Of a stretch of 64,000 nucleotides of DNA, positions 33,361 to 44,809 are shown in pieces. Position 1 is the stretch's first letter, and each line of letters begins with the position of its first letter. Location of the stretch: the NCBI GenBank assembly GCA_027924585.1, contig BSBM01000386.1:1474001-1538000 (forward strand), written 5' to 3'. This stretch comes from Larix kaempferi. Taxonomy: Eukaryota > Streptophyta > Pinopsida > Pinales > Pinaceae. A program made the translations under genes and the position numbers. Under the pieces are notes generated by a model. It saw only the letters and a list, made by a program, of their open reading frames with translations. It made no database searches and was not told the DNA's origin.

Positions 33361-34311
33361 CATTAGAGAAATTTTGAGGTCAAAAAAGGGCCTCAAAACA
33401 AAGAAAATGTACTATAAAATACAACCAATCACATTCTAGTAGATGACATCATCCCCCTTGGTGAGGTGGCATTGCATGAGTTAAGAATGCTTATTTGTCA
33501 AATTTTCTATGGTGGATGAAAACACATAGTTAACCAAGGTAGTGGTGTAAGTACTTTTAAGTCATAAAGTAAAGTACTCATAATGATAGTCTTTTCATAA
33601 AATAATATTATTGTCATTTTCAAGTAAAGTACTCATAATGAATGTCTTTTCACACTTTCACATAAAATAATATTATTGTCATTTTCAAGGGAAGTACTCT
33701 TAATTCATAAAGAAAGTCCTTTCACATTTTTTTATAAAATAATATATTATCATTTTTATGTTTTTAATTTTAAATTATATATTCACTTCATTCTATTTAA
33801 TAACATAATGTCAAACTAATAAAGAATAATAATAGATTTAATAAATAATAATAATAAGAAGAATAATGCAATGTGGATTATAATAATATTATTGACATTT
33901 TACATGTAAATAAATTCTGAATTAAATTACATTATTAAATTCATGAGAAAAGTACTAAATATAAAAAGTCAACATAAATTTTTTAAAAAAGCTCTTAAAA
34001 ATGTTTTTTATTATTTAATTTCATTTGCAAGTTCAAGACAAATAAATGTTAAAGGACAATACATTTTTGGGAATTTACAATGAATCTTAGTCACATCAAT
34101 GTAGACTTATTTTATTAATTTTATTTCTAGTGAATTTTGAAAAGTAACTCAACCATGGTTATTTATATTGTGCATAGAAAATAGTGTGGGAGGTGACTTG
34201 TCATATATACCTACCCCATAAAACCCCCAATTCATAATATTTTAATATATCTCATATTTTTGTAGTACATCTCTTAGGAGGCCCTTTTTTTACCTCAAAA
34301 TCTCTCTAATG
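33361..34311. mobile_element. Non-autonomous DNA transposon (951 bp) with 34-bp terminal inverted repeats
   Basis: Left end CATTAGAGAAATTTTGAGGT and right end (reverse complement) CATTAGAGAGATTTTGAGGT continue for 34 bp with 32 matches. The interior is very AT-rich, has no ORF with a transposase motif, and contains ~65-bp direct repeats around ATAATATTATTGTCATTTTC (33600-33700). It splits the extra ORF of C. A TA duplication is possible but the palindromic ends leave the exact target site uncertain. Confidence 0.8.
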
Positions 34312-36044
34312 ATCTGTACATGACTCTGGGATGCAAGTCCCAACACAACAACTCTGTGTCCTGTTGAAGCAAATACATCTCCACATTCTGGGCAAACAGT
34401 CTCCTCATACTTCTCATTTTCAAATGCAACAGCTGGGTTTTCCAGCAAATTTGCAGCGTTTGCTAATGTATCCAAATTTTTCTATGCTTGTCTTCAAGCT
34501 GCTCCCTTCCACTTTTCCAATTCTTTTCTTAATGTCTACACTTCCTCCTTTAATAGTTCATTTTCAAACTGGAGGTTTTCAATTTGGGGTTCTTCCCTAG
34601 AGGGTTCCTGTATAGCAGTAGGCAATTTTGGGTTCAAAATAGGAATCTCTATATCTACCCCTAATGTATGTGCTTCTTCTAACGCAGGTGACCCCCTATT
34701 TCCTTTAACTACTCCCGTCATCTCTGATAGGGGTGTTCCACTGTCACCCCCAACAGCATCCACTGTATCAGCTTCTGCTGCTATCCCTATTAATTCTGTT
34801 GCCATTATAGTTACTTCTGATGCTGCCACTGTCATAGCTGCTTCCGCTGCTGCTGTTGATCGAGTTCTTCTTTTCCTCATCAATTCCATTGGGTGTTCCT
34901 CACCACTTGCTTCTACTGATGCTTTGACAATCCGACTCTTCTTCCTCTTTGTTGCCATGGGTGTATGACCCCTGTTCCTTGATTCTATTCTTTGTTTCTT
35001 TGACACAAGGGTGTTCACCCTAGTTTCTTCTTCTTCAATAATGGTGCCCCTTATTTCTGAAGAGGACTCTACTTCCAAGACTTCCATAGTCCCTTCTACT
35101 ACTATTTATGGCTGATATACTTCCTTCTGAATCCCTACTTCTGCAATTGCAGCTTCAACAGCTGCTCCAGTTTCAACTTCTTTCAATTGAGTACTTGACT
35201 CTGCAATTACAGATTCCAATTTTTCTACCTCCTGCTCCAGGGTTTCCATCACACTTCCTTCAATTATAGGGTTTTCTGCTACTCCAGCCTCTTCTTTACT
35301 TACTTCCCCTTCATTATTGGCCTGACTTTCTATTACTCCAACCTCCCCCCCAACTGGGTTTGAGGAACTCTAGTCCTCACTATCCTCACCAGCACCTCCC
35401 TCTTCTAATACAAGTTGTCTGATTGGTGCATCCCCAGCCAAAAATTGCTCCCAAGTTAAATGACGACTTGCAATGGATCTTAGGACCAATAATTTAATTA
35501 AACCATGATTAGTGAGGGAGGAAACTGGGTGCTGGGCAGTTCTTGCATAGCCAGCCATGGTTTGTAGGGCTTTAAACAGATAGAATGGTATATTTACTAA
35601 GATACCATGTCATAAATGAGACAGTAAGAAAAGTTCAGAGAATGAAACAACTTGGTACCTACCTCCTCAAGAAATATATCTCTTCACAAAGACCGCAACT
35701 TGATTCCAGGGCGGTGGTAAGGATGCCAGTTCCAGCCCATGGAGCTTTGGAATAACATGTTCTCCTACTAACAGAAATTCCCTCACTGCATTTGCATTAT
35801 GTACTTTCTGCCCAAATGACTTCTTTCCCACCATGATTTCTTCTGTAACATCCATGCGCAGTCCTCTGACCTCAGCATGAGTATCAGTCAGGCTGAGGGC
35901 GAATTGCAATGCCGTTTTAGTATGAAAACCATTCAACCGTTTGAAATACTCCATCCAACCTGCTGCTATAAAAATATTGAGAACTTCTGCATTGGCACAC
36001 ACAGCGTCTGTATTCACAGGTTCGTGTCTGACTGGATTTCCCAT

Positions 36045-37427
36045 TTAACCTCTCCTCAAGGTTCAGACCTCAACAATTTCTAGTTTAGAAATGGAGAGTT
36101 GCAGCTTATGAACATGCAAAGGGTCGTTAGGGTTCAAGAATCAGGTTTTAGGCTATTCTATGATAGTATGAACATTCTATGGAAGCGACGAGGTTGGTAG
36201 ATAGGAGTAACAGGTGCAACATCAGGTAAGGTGATGGAAAAAAATAATCACAATTATGAATTTTAACTTAATCTTTAAAGTGTGATTCAATTCGGTTCAT
36301 TGATCGAGGGTTATGACAGGACATAATCATTATTACCGTATCAATTCTCTGCTAAATCATGTAAAAGATAGGACCCATACCTTGCGTTTATGAATTTGAG
36401 CCATAAATTAATCATTGCGGTCGGTCGTTGTTCGGGCGGATGTAAATGCACATGTGCTGAAGTACGTGGCCCTTGCCACCCAGGATGACAGCTACTCAAG
36501 GCACCCAAATTGTCCTTCATGGTGGATCATGGTTGGACCGTGTGGAGCAAGCGCTAAAACTGACGCCTAGTCACATCGTTATTGGCATCATTAATCGGAG
36601 AGCAGACAAACTGGCGGAGTATCAGCTGTGAAATCTAGCAAAATAAACTAAAAATGGCGGAGTCGCAGCTGTACGGAAGGATCTATAATGAAGTGGAAGG
36701 AATGGAGCCGCGGTGCTAGCTTTAGCAGAACGGACAGAGGTCGTGGAGTCTCAACTACTATACTTAGCGGAATGGAAAAAAGTGGCGGAGTTGTAGCTGC
36801 TAGGAAGGAGTAAAAATGAGATAGGAATGGCGAAGTAGCAGCTGCCAAATTAGAAAGATAAGCAGAAGTAGCGGAGTTGCAGCCACGGGATTTGGTTGAA
36901 TGAGCAAAAGTAGCGGAGTCGCAACTGCGAATTTGGCAGAATAGGCAAATGTGGCGGAGTCGCAGCTGCGAATTTTGGTAGAATGGGCAAATGTAGCGGA
37001 GTCGCAACTGCGAATTTGGCAAAATAGGCAAATGTGGCGGAGTCGCAGCTATGAATTTTTGTAGAATGGGAAAATGTGGTGGAGTCACAGCTGCGAATTT
37101 GGCAAAATAGGCAAATGTGGCGGAGTCGCGGCTGTGTCCAACTGTAGTAGAAGCAAATTTTATTTGTGATAGACCATGAAATATCCATCTTATTCAAAGA
37201 GATTTATTAGATCAGGAACAAATATGGGGTGTTTGCAGTCATTTGGCCCAATCACGGCTGCTGCTCCTCCAATAAGTTCCTGCACACAGTTCTTAAAAAC
37301 AAATTGATCAAGTGCAAGAAAAATTAAAAATAGATAAAATACAGAATGAAAGAAAAACTGATTATTTATGTACAAAAATATGTGTGGAAACTGCAACTTT
37401 TTAGGAATTTACAGGGTTTAAAAATCC
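36045..37427 (-). other. Spacer between integrase and extra ORF of C
   Basis: About 1.4 kb with no gene. Half of it is the minisatellite at 36640-37140. Minus-strand ORFs 36648-37197 are translations of that array. Confidence 0.6.
36640..37140. repeat. 41/42-bp minisatellite with alternating dimer
   Basis: About eleven units containing GCGGAGTCGCAGCTGCGAAT. Six consecutive GCGGAG-type starts at 36913, 36954, 36996, 37037, 37079 and 37120 alternate 41 and 42 bp. Alternate units differ (GCGAATTTTGGTAGAATGGG versus GCGAATTTGGCAAAATAGG), so the true repeat is an 83-bp dimer. Left units (36655-36870) are more diverged. Confidence 0.88.
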
Positions 37428-38635
37428 CTATCCTGACGTTAACTGATACTCTGGATCAGATGCAACTTGTGAAATAAAAGCTTCCCTTGAGATCGTCCTA
37501 TGATACAATTGCAGCCAATGACCATTTGTGAATAATGGTACTTTGTTCTCATCAATGGTGATCAATCGGACTGTTCCATTATCAAATACCCAATCTATCT
37601 GATAGGGTCCCAACCAACGAGTGCGCAATTTGCCTTTAAAATCCCTCTTAAACCGTGAATCATACAACAGGGCCCAGTCTCCTTCCTGGAAGACTCTTTT
37701 CTTTATAAATATGTCATTGCCATCTAGAGTGTTGTTGTTGGATTAAAGTTGTATGATGCACTGTAGTTGTGCGTTTCTCATCCAATTCATTGAGCTGATT
37801 CAGTCGATTCCTTTGAGCCTCTGATAAATCCAGATTTGCTTCAACAGCTGTTTTCAAAGTTCTGATTTCAAATTCAATTGGGAAAACAACGTTCTTGCCA
37901 TATACTAGCTCATATGGGGAAAAACCAGTGGTGTTATGCCAAGTAGTACAATATGCCCACAGTGCCTCTGGAAGTCTTTCGGCCCAATCTTTACAATGGC
38001 TCTTCACTGTTTTTGTCAAAATAGCCTCAATAACCTTGTTTGTGCTCTCCACCTGCCCATTGGCTTGTGTATGATATGGTGAGGTTATTCTGTGTTGAAT
38101 ATGATATTTCTGCAATAGTGCTTCCAGCTTGTGAGATACAAACTGTGGTCCACCGTCTGTAATGATCTCCTTGGGTACTCCAAAGCGAGTAAAAATTCCT
38201 TCATACAGGAAATCAATCACAGCCTGATCATTGGCCTTAACCAAGGCAATAGCTTCCACCCATTTAGTCATAGAGTCTGTGCAAACCAAGATATGAACTT
38301 TCTGATTTGAGGGAGGGTTGATAGGCCCTACAAAATCTAGGGCCCACCTATCAAATGGTTCAACCACAAGTTGTGGCTGTAAAGGCATCTCATCTAATAT
38401 GTTGGGTTGGCCCATCCTTTGGCAGCTATCACATTCCTGAACATACTTCTTTGCATCCCTGAATAATGTAGGCCAGAAATAGTCCATTCTTAAAACTTTA
38501 TGACATGTCCTCTTCTCAGCAAAATGTCCCCCACAGGGCTCATCATGGCAAGCTTTAAGAATGCTGAAGATTTCATCCTCTCTAACACATCTTCTGATTT
38601 CTAAATCAAGCCCAGTGTATAAAAGATGGCCATCA
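37428..38635 (-). pseudogene. Integrase of C, nearly intact core
   Basis: Zinc-binding region (GGHFAEKRTCHKV, CDSCQRMGQP). Catalytic triad in RWALDFVGPINPP, EIITDGGPQF and NGQVESTNK; counted from the Met at 38487 these are D51, D111 and E147, with 35 residues between the last two, all present. C-terminal part (37667-37428) is the GDWALLYDSRFKRDFKGK-like, RTRWLGPYQID segment of Athila integrases. A frameshift near 37700 separates core and tail, and stops lie upstream near 38650, so it is not expressed as a normal polyprotein. Confidence 0.88.
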
Positions 38636-38655
38636 ATCTAGCAGTACCTAGCACT

Positions 38656-41130
38656 CTACTGTATGATTTTCTTTCTTTCTCTCTTCGACAGATGTGCTGG
38701 AAGCTTACCTGCAGCCAAAAAGTTAGCAATATCTGCATACCATGGGGAATGAGCTAATACTGTGAACAAATGTTCGTCAGGGAAGGAATATTCGACCAAT
38801 AAATTGTCATCACTGTTAGTAAGTCGAGATAAGAAATCTGCAACAACATTTTCCTTTCCTAGTCTATCAATAATTGTGATATCAAATTCTTGTAGCAGTA
38901 ACAGCCATCTAGTAACTCTAGCATTTGTGATCGGTTTAATCATTAAATACTTGATGGCAGAATCATCAGTGTGAACCAAAGTAGAATGTCTAGTAATATA
39001 ATGCCTAAACTTATTGATGGCATAAACAATGGCAAGGAATTCTTTTTCTGTGACAGTATAATTCAGTTCAGCAGGAGACAGATTTTTACTAATATAATAA
39101 ATAGCATAAGGAGCATTACCTTCCTGCTATCCCAAAACTGCTCCAACGGCAATGTCTGAAGCATCTAAAGAAATATGGAAAGGAAGAGCCCAATTGGGTC
39201 CTCTCAAGATGGGTGCTGTGGACAACCTCCTTTTTAGCTCAGTGAATGTTGTTTGGCATGCATCATTCCAGATAAACTGTGCATCCTTCATTAACAAAGT
39301 GAACAAAGGAGAAGACAATTTGGAAAAAATTTCTATGAATCTTCTGTAATAACCAGCATGCCCCAAGAAGCTACGCACATCCTTCTGAGTTCTAGGAGTT
39401 GGTATATTTTCGATTACCTTGATTTTAGATGGGTCTACCTGGATACTAGCAGAAGAGATGAAGTGCCCTAGCACTATGCTTTCACTCATCATCATGTGGC
39501 ACTTTTCAGTGCTCAAAGAGAGTTGACTTTGCTCACAGTGTTTCAACACCTTTTCTAAGTTCTTCAGTGCTTCTTCATAGCTGTCACCATATGGAGTAAA
39601 GTCATCCATAAAGATTTATATGCAATCATTCACCATTTCTGAAAAGATTCCAATCACTGCCCTCTGAAATGTATCTAGTGCATTGCACAACCCAAAAGGA
39701 AGTACTCGGTATGCAAAAGTCCCCCAAGGACAAGTGAAAGTGGTTTTGTCCTGATCTTCTGGAGCAATATGAATCTGGTTGTAGCCACTAAAGCCATCCA
39801 GAAAAGAGAAATACTTCTTCCCAGACAAGGTATCAAGGACCTGATCGATGAAGGGTAAGGGAAAATGGTCTTTCAGCATTGCCTTGTTCAATTCTCTGTA
39901 ATCCACACAGACCCTCCATTTCCCATTTTTCTTTGGCATGATCACAAGTGGAGAAACCCACTCACTATCTGAAATTGGATATATGAATCCAGCTTCCAAT
40001 AGTTTTTGTATTTCCTCTTTCACTATGTCTCTCAGGTTCGGGTTCATCCTTTGTTGGGGTTGGCATACAGGCTTGGAGTCACTTTTAATATAGATGTGAT
40101 GAGTGCACAGATGAGAGGGAATCCCCTTCATATCTGTGTACTCCCAAGCAAAAGCTCCCCTACATTGTTTCAGTAGAGTGACTAGTTGTTCCATCTCACT
40201 AGGTGCCAGATTAGGATTAATATTCAATGTTTTTCCTGGCTCAACCTCCACTGGAACACTCTTTGAATTCTTAAGTACTAGAATTACATTGTTATCACTG
40301 ATCAGAGTTTCTTCTGTAAGGTTTTTTTGTTCTGTTGCAGCTAAAGTACTGTCCAAGATCTGATAAAAATTCTTATTGACTGACGTGGGCTCACTGATGA
40401 AACTATTAATGGCATCACCCTCTGTTTCATCTTTAAATGTCAAGGCTCTCCCTGTGGTTAATAGTGGTTGAACTCCCTCTTCCTCCTCCAAATCTACCCA
40501 TAATGGAGTATCAGCTTCTGTGCTTGGTCGAGCTGGAGGGTATAGGGTTAGATTCTTGATCTTAGTCCCATCTGAAATGGTCATAGAACCTGACCGACAG
40601 CTGATACAGACATCAGTTGTGGCCAACCATGGTCTTCCCAGGATCATTGGGTGTCCCCCCAACTGAGATTTTGGTTGTAACACCAAAACGTCTGCAGGGT
40701 ATTCCCACGAGTCTACTGAGATTACAAGGTCATCTAAAATTCCTTCAGGCTTGATCGTTGATCTATCAGCAAGTTCCAAAACAGTAGGGGTTGGCCAAAG
40801 ATTAGTGAGTCCCAATTCCTTCACAGTTTTTATGGTCATAACATTAATAGCTGCGCCCAAATCCACCAAGACATTTGGAATCCATGTGTTCCCTATGTGC
40901 ACTATAACAGTCGGGTTCCCAGGGTCATCATACTTTGCCACAGGGGCCTTTCCCATTATTAATTCTGACAGTTTTCCCAGCACGTGGACAGTGGGAGGAT
41001 CCCTTGGCCTTCTTCATGGTTTCTTAACGCACAAATCTTTAACTGTCTTAGCATAAATAGGCACATCATGAAGGGCCTGTAACAGTGGAATTTTAACATA
41101 TAAATTCTTCAACTCTCCCACGAGATCAAA
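38656..41130 (-). pseudogene. pol: Protease, RT and RNase H of C
   Basis: Protease: VLVDLGAAINVM has the DLG usual for Athila. RT: SDSEWVSPLVIMPKKNGKWR, VCVDYRELNKAMLKDHFPLP, SFLDGFSGYNQIHI, PFGLCNALDTFQRA; a TAA stands two codons before FMDDFTPYG, the catalytic box. Thumb: [17 protein letters not shown]. RNase H: FHISLDASDIAVGAVLG, then a stop, NYTVTEKEFLAIVYAINKF-like and VHTDDSAIKYL, ending KENVVADFLSRL. Stops are isolated (about 39610, 39124, 41010), so decay is modest compared with A and B. Confidence 0.88.
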
Positions 41131-41987
41131 TCGAGGCTGTTCCACTGTCTTCTGCAGCTACAATCATTCAGGATATGGTGGTTCTTTGTTCAACTATGTA
41201 GGTTGTAGCAGATTGTGTGTTGCTTCCTGAGTTTCAGCTGCTGCTTTAGTAGGAGTATCGGCATCCTCAATAATGGGGCTTGCTTAATAGTGCTGATTTA
41301 CTCTAGTTTCAATCACTGGGGATGACAGATCCTCAGTGATAATAGGCTCCACTACCCTCCCTGATCGTAATTGTATATCATTGCAGGGAATCTGACTAAT
41401 GGAGTATGCAGGCATGTTGGCAGTCTCAAACTAATGGACTACTTTATTGTTTGGGTTCGGGTTAGGTTGTGCAGGTAGCTGGGGTCGAAGTGGTGCATTC
41501 ATGGGTGCGGCATTGTTCTGGAAAGGGAGTTGTGGTTGTTGATACTGCTGGTGTTGATACTTTTGAGGAGGGTACTGTTGATACTGAGTCTGGTGATGGG
41601 GAAAGTTATTTCCTTGGTAAGGGTTCCTCCAGTTGGAATTCCAAGGAGCTTGGTTTGACTGTTGTGGCCAAGGTGTCCATGAATTAGAATTTTGCATTGG
41701 GTTTTGAGATGGATGCCACTGGTTGTTGGAAAAATGTGAATGGAATTGTGTATTCATATTATGCATGTTGTTCATTCCATTCATATTATGCAGAAAAAAT
41801 GTTGGATCTGGAATCATACCTTGGTTTCTAGGCTACCATGGTTTCTTCTATGCCATAAAGTATGTTGTATCTACATTAGGAACAGACGCCTACAGGACTG
41901 CTTTAACCTTAGGTAATGAAGTACACTCTTTAGTTTCATGCTCAAGTTCACATATCCTACATACCTCTGCTTTGTCCAATGGACACT

Positions 41988-41992
41988 CCTTC
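41988..41992. repeat. Left target-site duplication of solo LTR (CCTTC)
   Basis: CCTTC repeated exactly at 43370-43374. Confidence 0.9.
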
Positions 41993-43369
41993 TGTAATGT
42001 CCCCAGTTTTACCCCATGGCATTAACATTATAAATGATGTAATATTGTTATGAAATCATGGTGAGGAGCTCAAGGCCAAGGCCCCGCCATCGATTTAGTG
42101 ATGCATATGGTTTGCGTGTTAGCAATGCACATTGGAAATTCAAATATCATGTTATATGCATTTTAATAAAAATACCCACAACTAGCTATGCAATGCAACA
42201 AAGAGATGGGGGCATGATTTCACAAGGAATTGGGAGGGAAAACATTCAAACCCTTGAGCCAATCAGGTCAAGCCAAGTGTCAATGAGAGAACCCATCAAA
42301 CCCTCAACTACCCATGTTGACTTTTGTACCCAACCATTGATTTCAACCAAGACTTGGTTGAGGTAGTTAATGCCTTGGGAATGGAGAGGTATGGCTGTCC
42401 AAATTCGGGTATGGGCAAGCCACCCTTTATGGAAAAACATGTTTTTCTCCTTGGGCAAAAAAAAGAGCCATGAATTTCTCCCCCAAGCCATTATCCAGGA
42501 TCATTCTTCCTCCCTCACGAGTTTAGAGCTATCTGGGCGTTTTCCAGGCATGTTGCAGCGTTTTCTTCATTTCCCCAGTAGAGAAGGACGTTTTCTGTGT
42601 TGTATACCAGTGGGGAAGAAGGGAAATCGAATGGGGGTTCAATAGAGACTGTTTTGGGCTGTTGAAGACTGAGATATTTGGGGAAGAAATCATTTTCCCC
42701 CCTGTGGTTGTTTTCCCATCCCACAATCCATTTTTGGTTGGGAACGTTTTTGGGAAAACCCATGGCCATCTTATTTGTAAATCCCACTGTCTAAAATGTG
42801 TATCCCTGCCCCCTGTTTGTGCTTACTGTGTGAGAGAAGAGTATATTGGGTATGGGTATGGGTATCCGTGGCTTGGGCTTGAGCTTGAGTGCTATAATCC
42901 AGGGTTCAATTGTAGCCTGATAAACCCAACTATAGACTAGCTTGGCTCAGATGGAATGATTAATTGGTTATGAGAGAGTGAATGTCCGCTTTTCCTTGAA
43001 GGAATCATGCCCAGCTCGGGGGTGTCCTTCGGACGGACTCAGTATAAGCTTTCGAAGAGCCTATGGCTGGGTGGAACGTTGCAGCGACATAGCTAGTTGC
43101 TTGGGCGGTTACAAAATGAAGATAAGTGTTTTTATGTCTATGTATTTACTTCTGCAATGTTTAATTAATGATTATTTTGATATGCTGGATGAGCATGAAG
43201 TGTGTGTGTGGATTAGTTTTAAATTCCGCTGTGCATATTGCCTAATTGTATCTGCACACCAATGTTTAAATTCTTATGATTCTAATTAGTGGGCTGAGTT
43301 TTATGAAATGCCCATATTTTAGTGCCATGTTCCCTTCCTTGCATTGGGTCAGCAGGTGGGTACATAACA
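41993..43369 (+). mobile_element. Solo LTR of the A type in gag of C
   Basis: 1,377 bp from TGTAATGTCCCC to GGTACATAACA, flanked by CCTTC. It shares the start and the internal GAGCTCAAGGCCAAGGCCC segment with A's LTR (7980-8000), and TGATAAACCCAACTA, but is shorter and diverged, so it is a relative. No internal region: left by LTR-LTR recombination. Short ORFs on both strands inside have no domain. Confidence 0.88.
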
Positions 43370-44788
43370 CCTTCAGTGGATGCTTCTTTCTACATTTGGG
43401 ACAGAATACTCCAAGTGTAATATCTTCTATTACTTGTCTATGTTTTTCCTTCATGGCATCCAGCTCTGAGGACAGGGAACTCATCATATCTGTTTTAAAG
43501 TTCTCCAGTAGGTTGCCTATTTCTGCTCGAGTGGCACCTCCACTAGATGACTTCTGAGTCCTAGTGAAAACATCCTGATCTTGATCCTTGTCTTGTTTGC
43601 TTGTTTGGGAAGATCCCCTGGAGTACCTTCGGCATAATTCAACATTTTTTTTCAAAAGGTTCCTTCGAGATATCCCCTTTACCAAGCATATTCAACATGT
43701 CAAGGCAATCTTCCCTGATTCCTCTTAGCAAGATGATCTTGAACACATCCTTTCCAATCTCAACATGACCAGATCTTTGCAAATTGTACAGTAACCTCTC
43801 CACAAAGTCTTCCAAACTCTCTTCATCCTTTTGAACTATTTTGAACAACTCTTCCTTTCTATCTCTAGTTCTACAATATTCTTGATATTTAGAAAGGAAG
43901 GTGTTCTTCATTTGGTCCCAAGTAGTAATGGTCTCACAACCCAAACTCATGAACCAGCGCAGAGCATTTCCTTTCAAGGTGGCTGGGAATAGCTTCAACT
44001 TCTGAGCACTAGAGGTGTAATCATAGCTGCGACGGAGAATATCAAACTCAAAAATAAACTCATCAGGATCCTCAGAGGACTTACCATGGAAATTAGGGAG
44101 GACTGATGGTGAGATATTCTTCATAGGAGCTGCTCCAGGTGTCTAAAGGATAGGGAATTCTAATGTAGCCACAGTATTACCAGGCTGATTATTTTCTCCT
44201 TCTTCTTCCAAGCGGTCCTCATGTTCATTCTCACCCCCTTGTTCTCTATCAGCCATGGTTCTGGTTCAAAACTCAATAGTCTCTTTTATGTGTTCTTCCT
44301 CTGCTTTAGCTTCTTCCTCTTTTCTCCTCTCTTCTTTTTGCCTTCTTTCTTCTTCTGCTATTCTGCGAGTCTCCAACCACACCTCTTTAGTAACTCTGGT
44401 TCCATCAATATGATGAATCTCCTCTCTATCTGGTGTAGCTACAGCACTTCCCTTATCTTCAGGAGGTTTACTTTTTGAAACAGGAGTTGAAGGTCCCATT
44501 GTATTCTCCACTGTGGATGCTGAATGTTCAAGATTAGGAGGAACAGAATTTCCCTTTCCTATAGAGTTCCGCTGTGGTCTAGTGGAAGAATCAGCTCTAG
44601 CAATTATCTCATCAATATAAGTGTGTCTTCCCTGACCTGCATTACGACCTCAACCTCTTCCACCTGCGATGTTAGTATTCAAAGGGGGTTCCCGATTTGT
44701 TTTCCTTGTATTCATGCATGCCGTAAAAAATATTGTACTAAAGTAAAATCAAATGAAACCAACTACTAACTCTGTCTATCTATTACCA

Positions 44789-44806
44789 TCCCCGGCAACG
44801 ACGCCA
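44789..44806 (-). other. Primer-binding site of C
   Basis: Minus strand TGGCGTCGTTGCCGGGGA, 3 nt from the 5' LTR; one base from the TGGCGCCGTTGCCGGGGA of Athila elements that pairs with tRNA-Asp. Confidence 0.9.
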
Positions 44807-44809
44807 AAA

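Larger units (their letters stand above)
31620..36044 (-). pseudogene. Extra ORF of C after integrase, interrupted by a DNA transposon
   Basis: About 1,150 codons once the 951-bp insert is discounted, from ATG 36044 to a TAA at 31620, about 35 nt before the polypurine tract. Residues 1-125 form a folded-looking domain (AEVLNIFIAAGWMEYFKRLN, TKTALQFALSLTD, EVRGLRMDVTEEIMVGKKSF) that resembles the plant-transposon domain often found in such ORFs. The middle is Glu/Ser/Ala-rich and low-complexity, with a CPECGDVF patch. Then come four in-frame TQEP repeats (32861-33145), a coiled coil (RKIQRLEKKILWLNLELDK) and a long conserved-looking C-terminal domain (31845-32783). Stops and shifts are few, for example near 35666, 35369 and 31843. 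No membrane anchor or signal peptide is evident. Function unknown. Confidence 0.72.
41431..44511 (-). pseudogene. gag: gag of C, split by a solo LTR
   Basis: N-terminus near 44511 with a Glu/Arg-rich helix (RRIAEEERRQKEERRKEEE). Capsid core at 44124-43639 (PNFHGKSSEDPDEFIFEF, LRWFMSLGCETITTWDQMK, LSKYQEYCRTRDRKEELF, EESLEDFVERLLYNLQRS). A Cys-rich nucleocapsid (CPKCRKKHPLK) is cut at 43370 by the solo LTR; ignoring that insert and one target copy, the next residues resume as a second Cys knuckle (VCRICELEHETKEC). A Gln/Asn/Pro-rich tail (41817-41431) follows, as usual in Athila gag. Confidence 0.85.

Noticed and set aside
36640-37140. Minus-strand ORFs (36648-37197) with repeating LRHICLFCQIRSCDS-type peptides
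   Set aside because: They are translations of the 41/42-bp minisatellite; the mixed unit length shifts the frame every unit, so no protein is selected.
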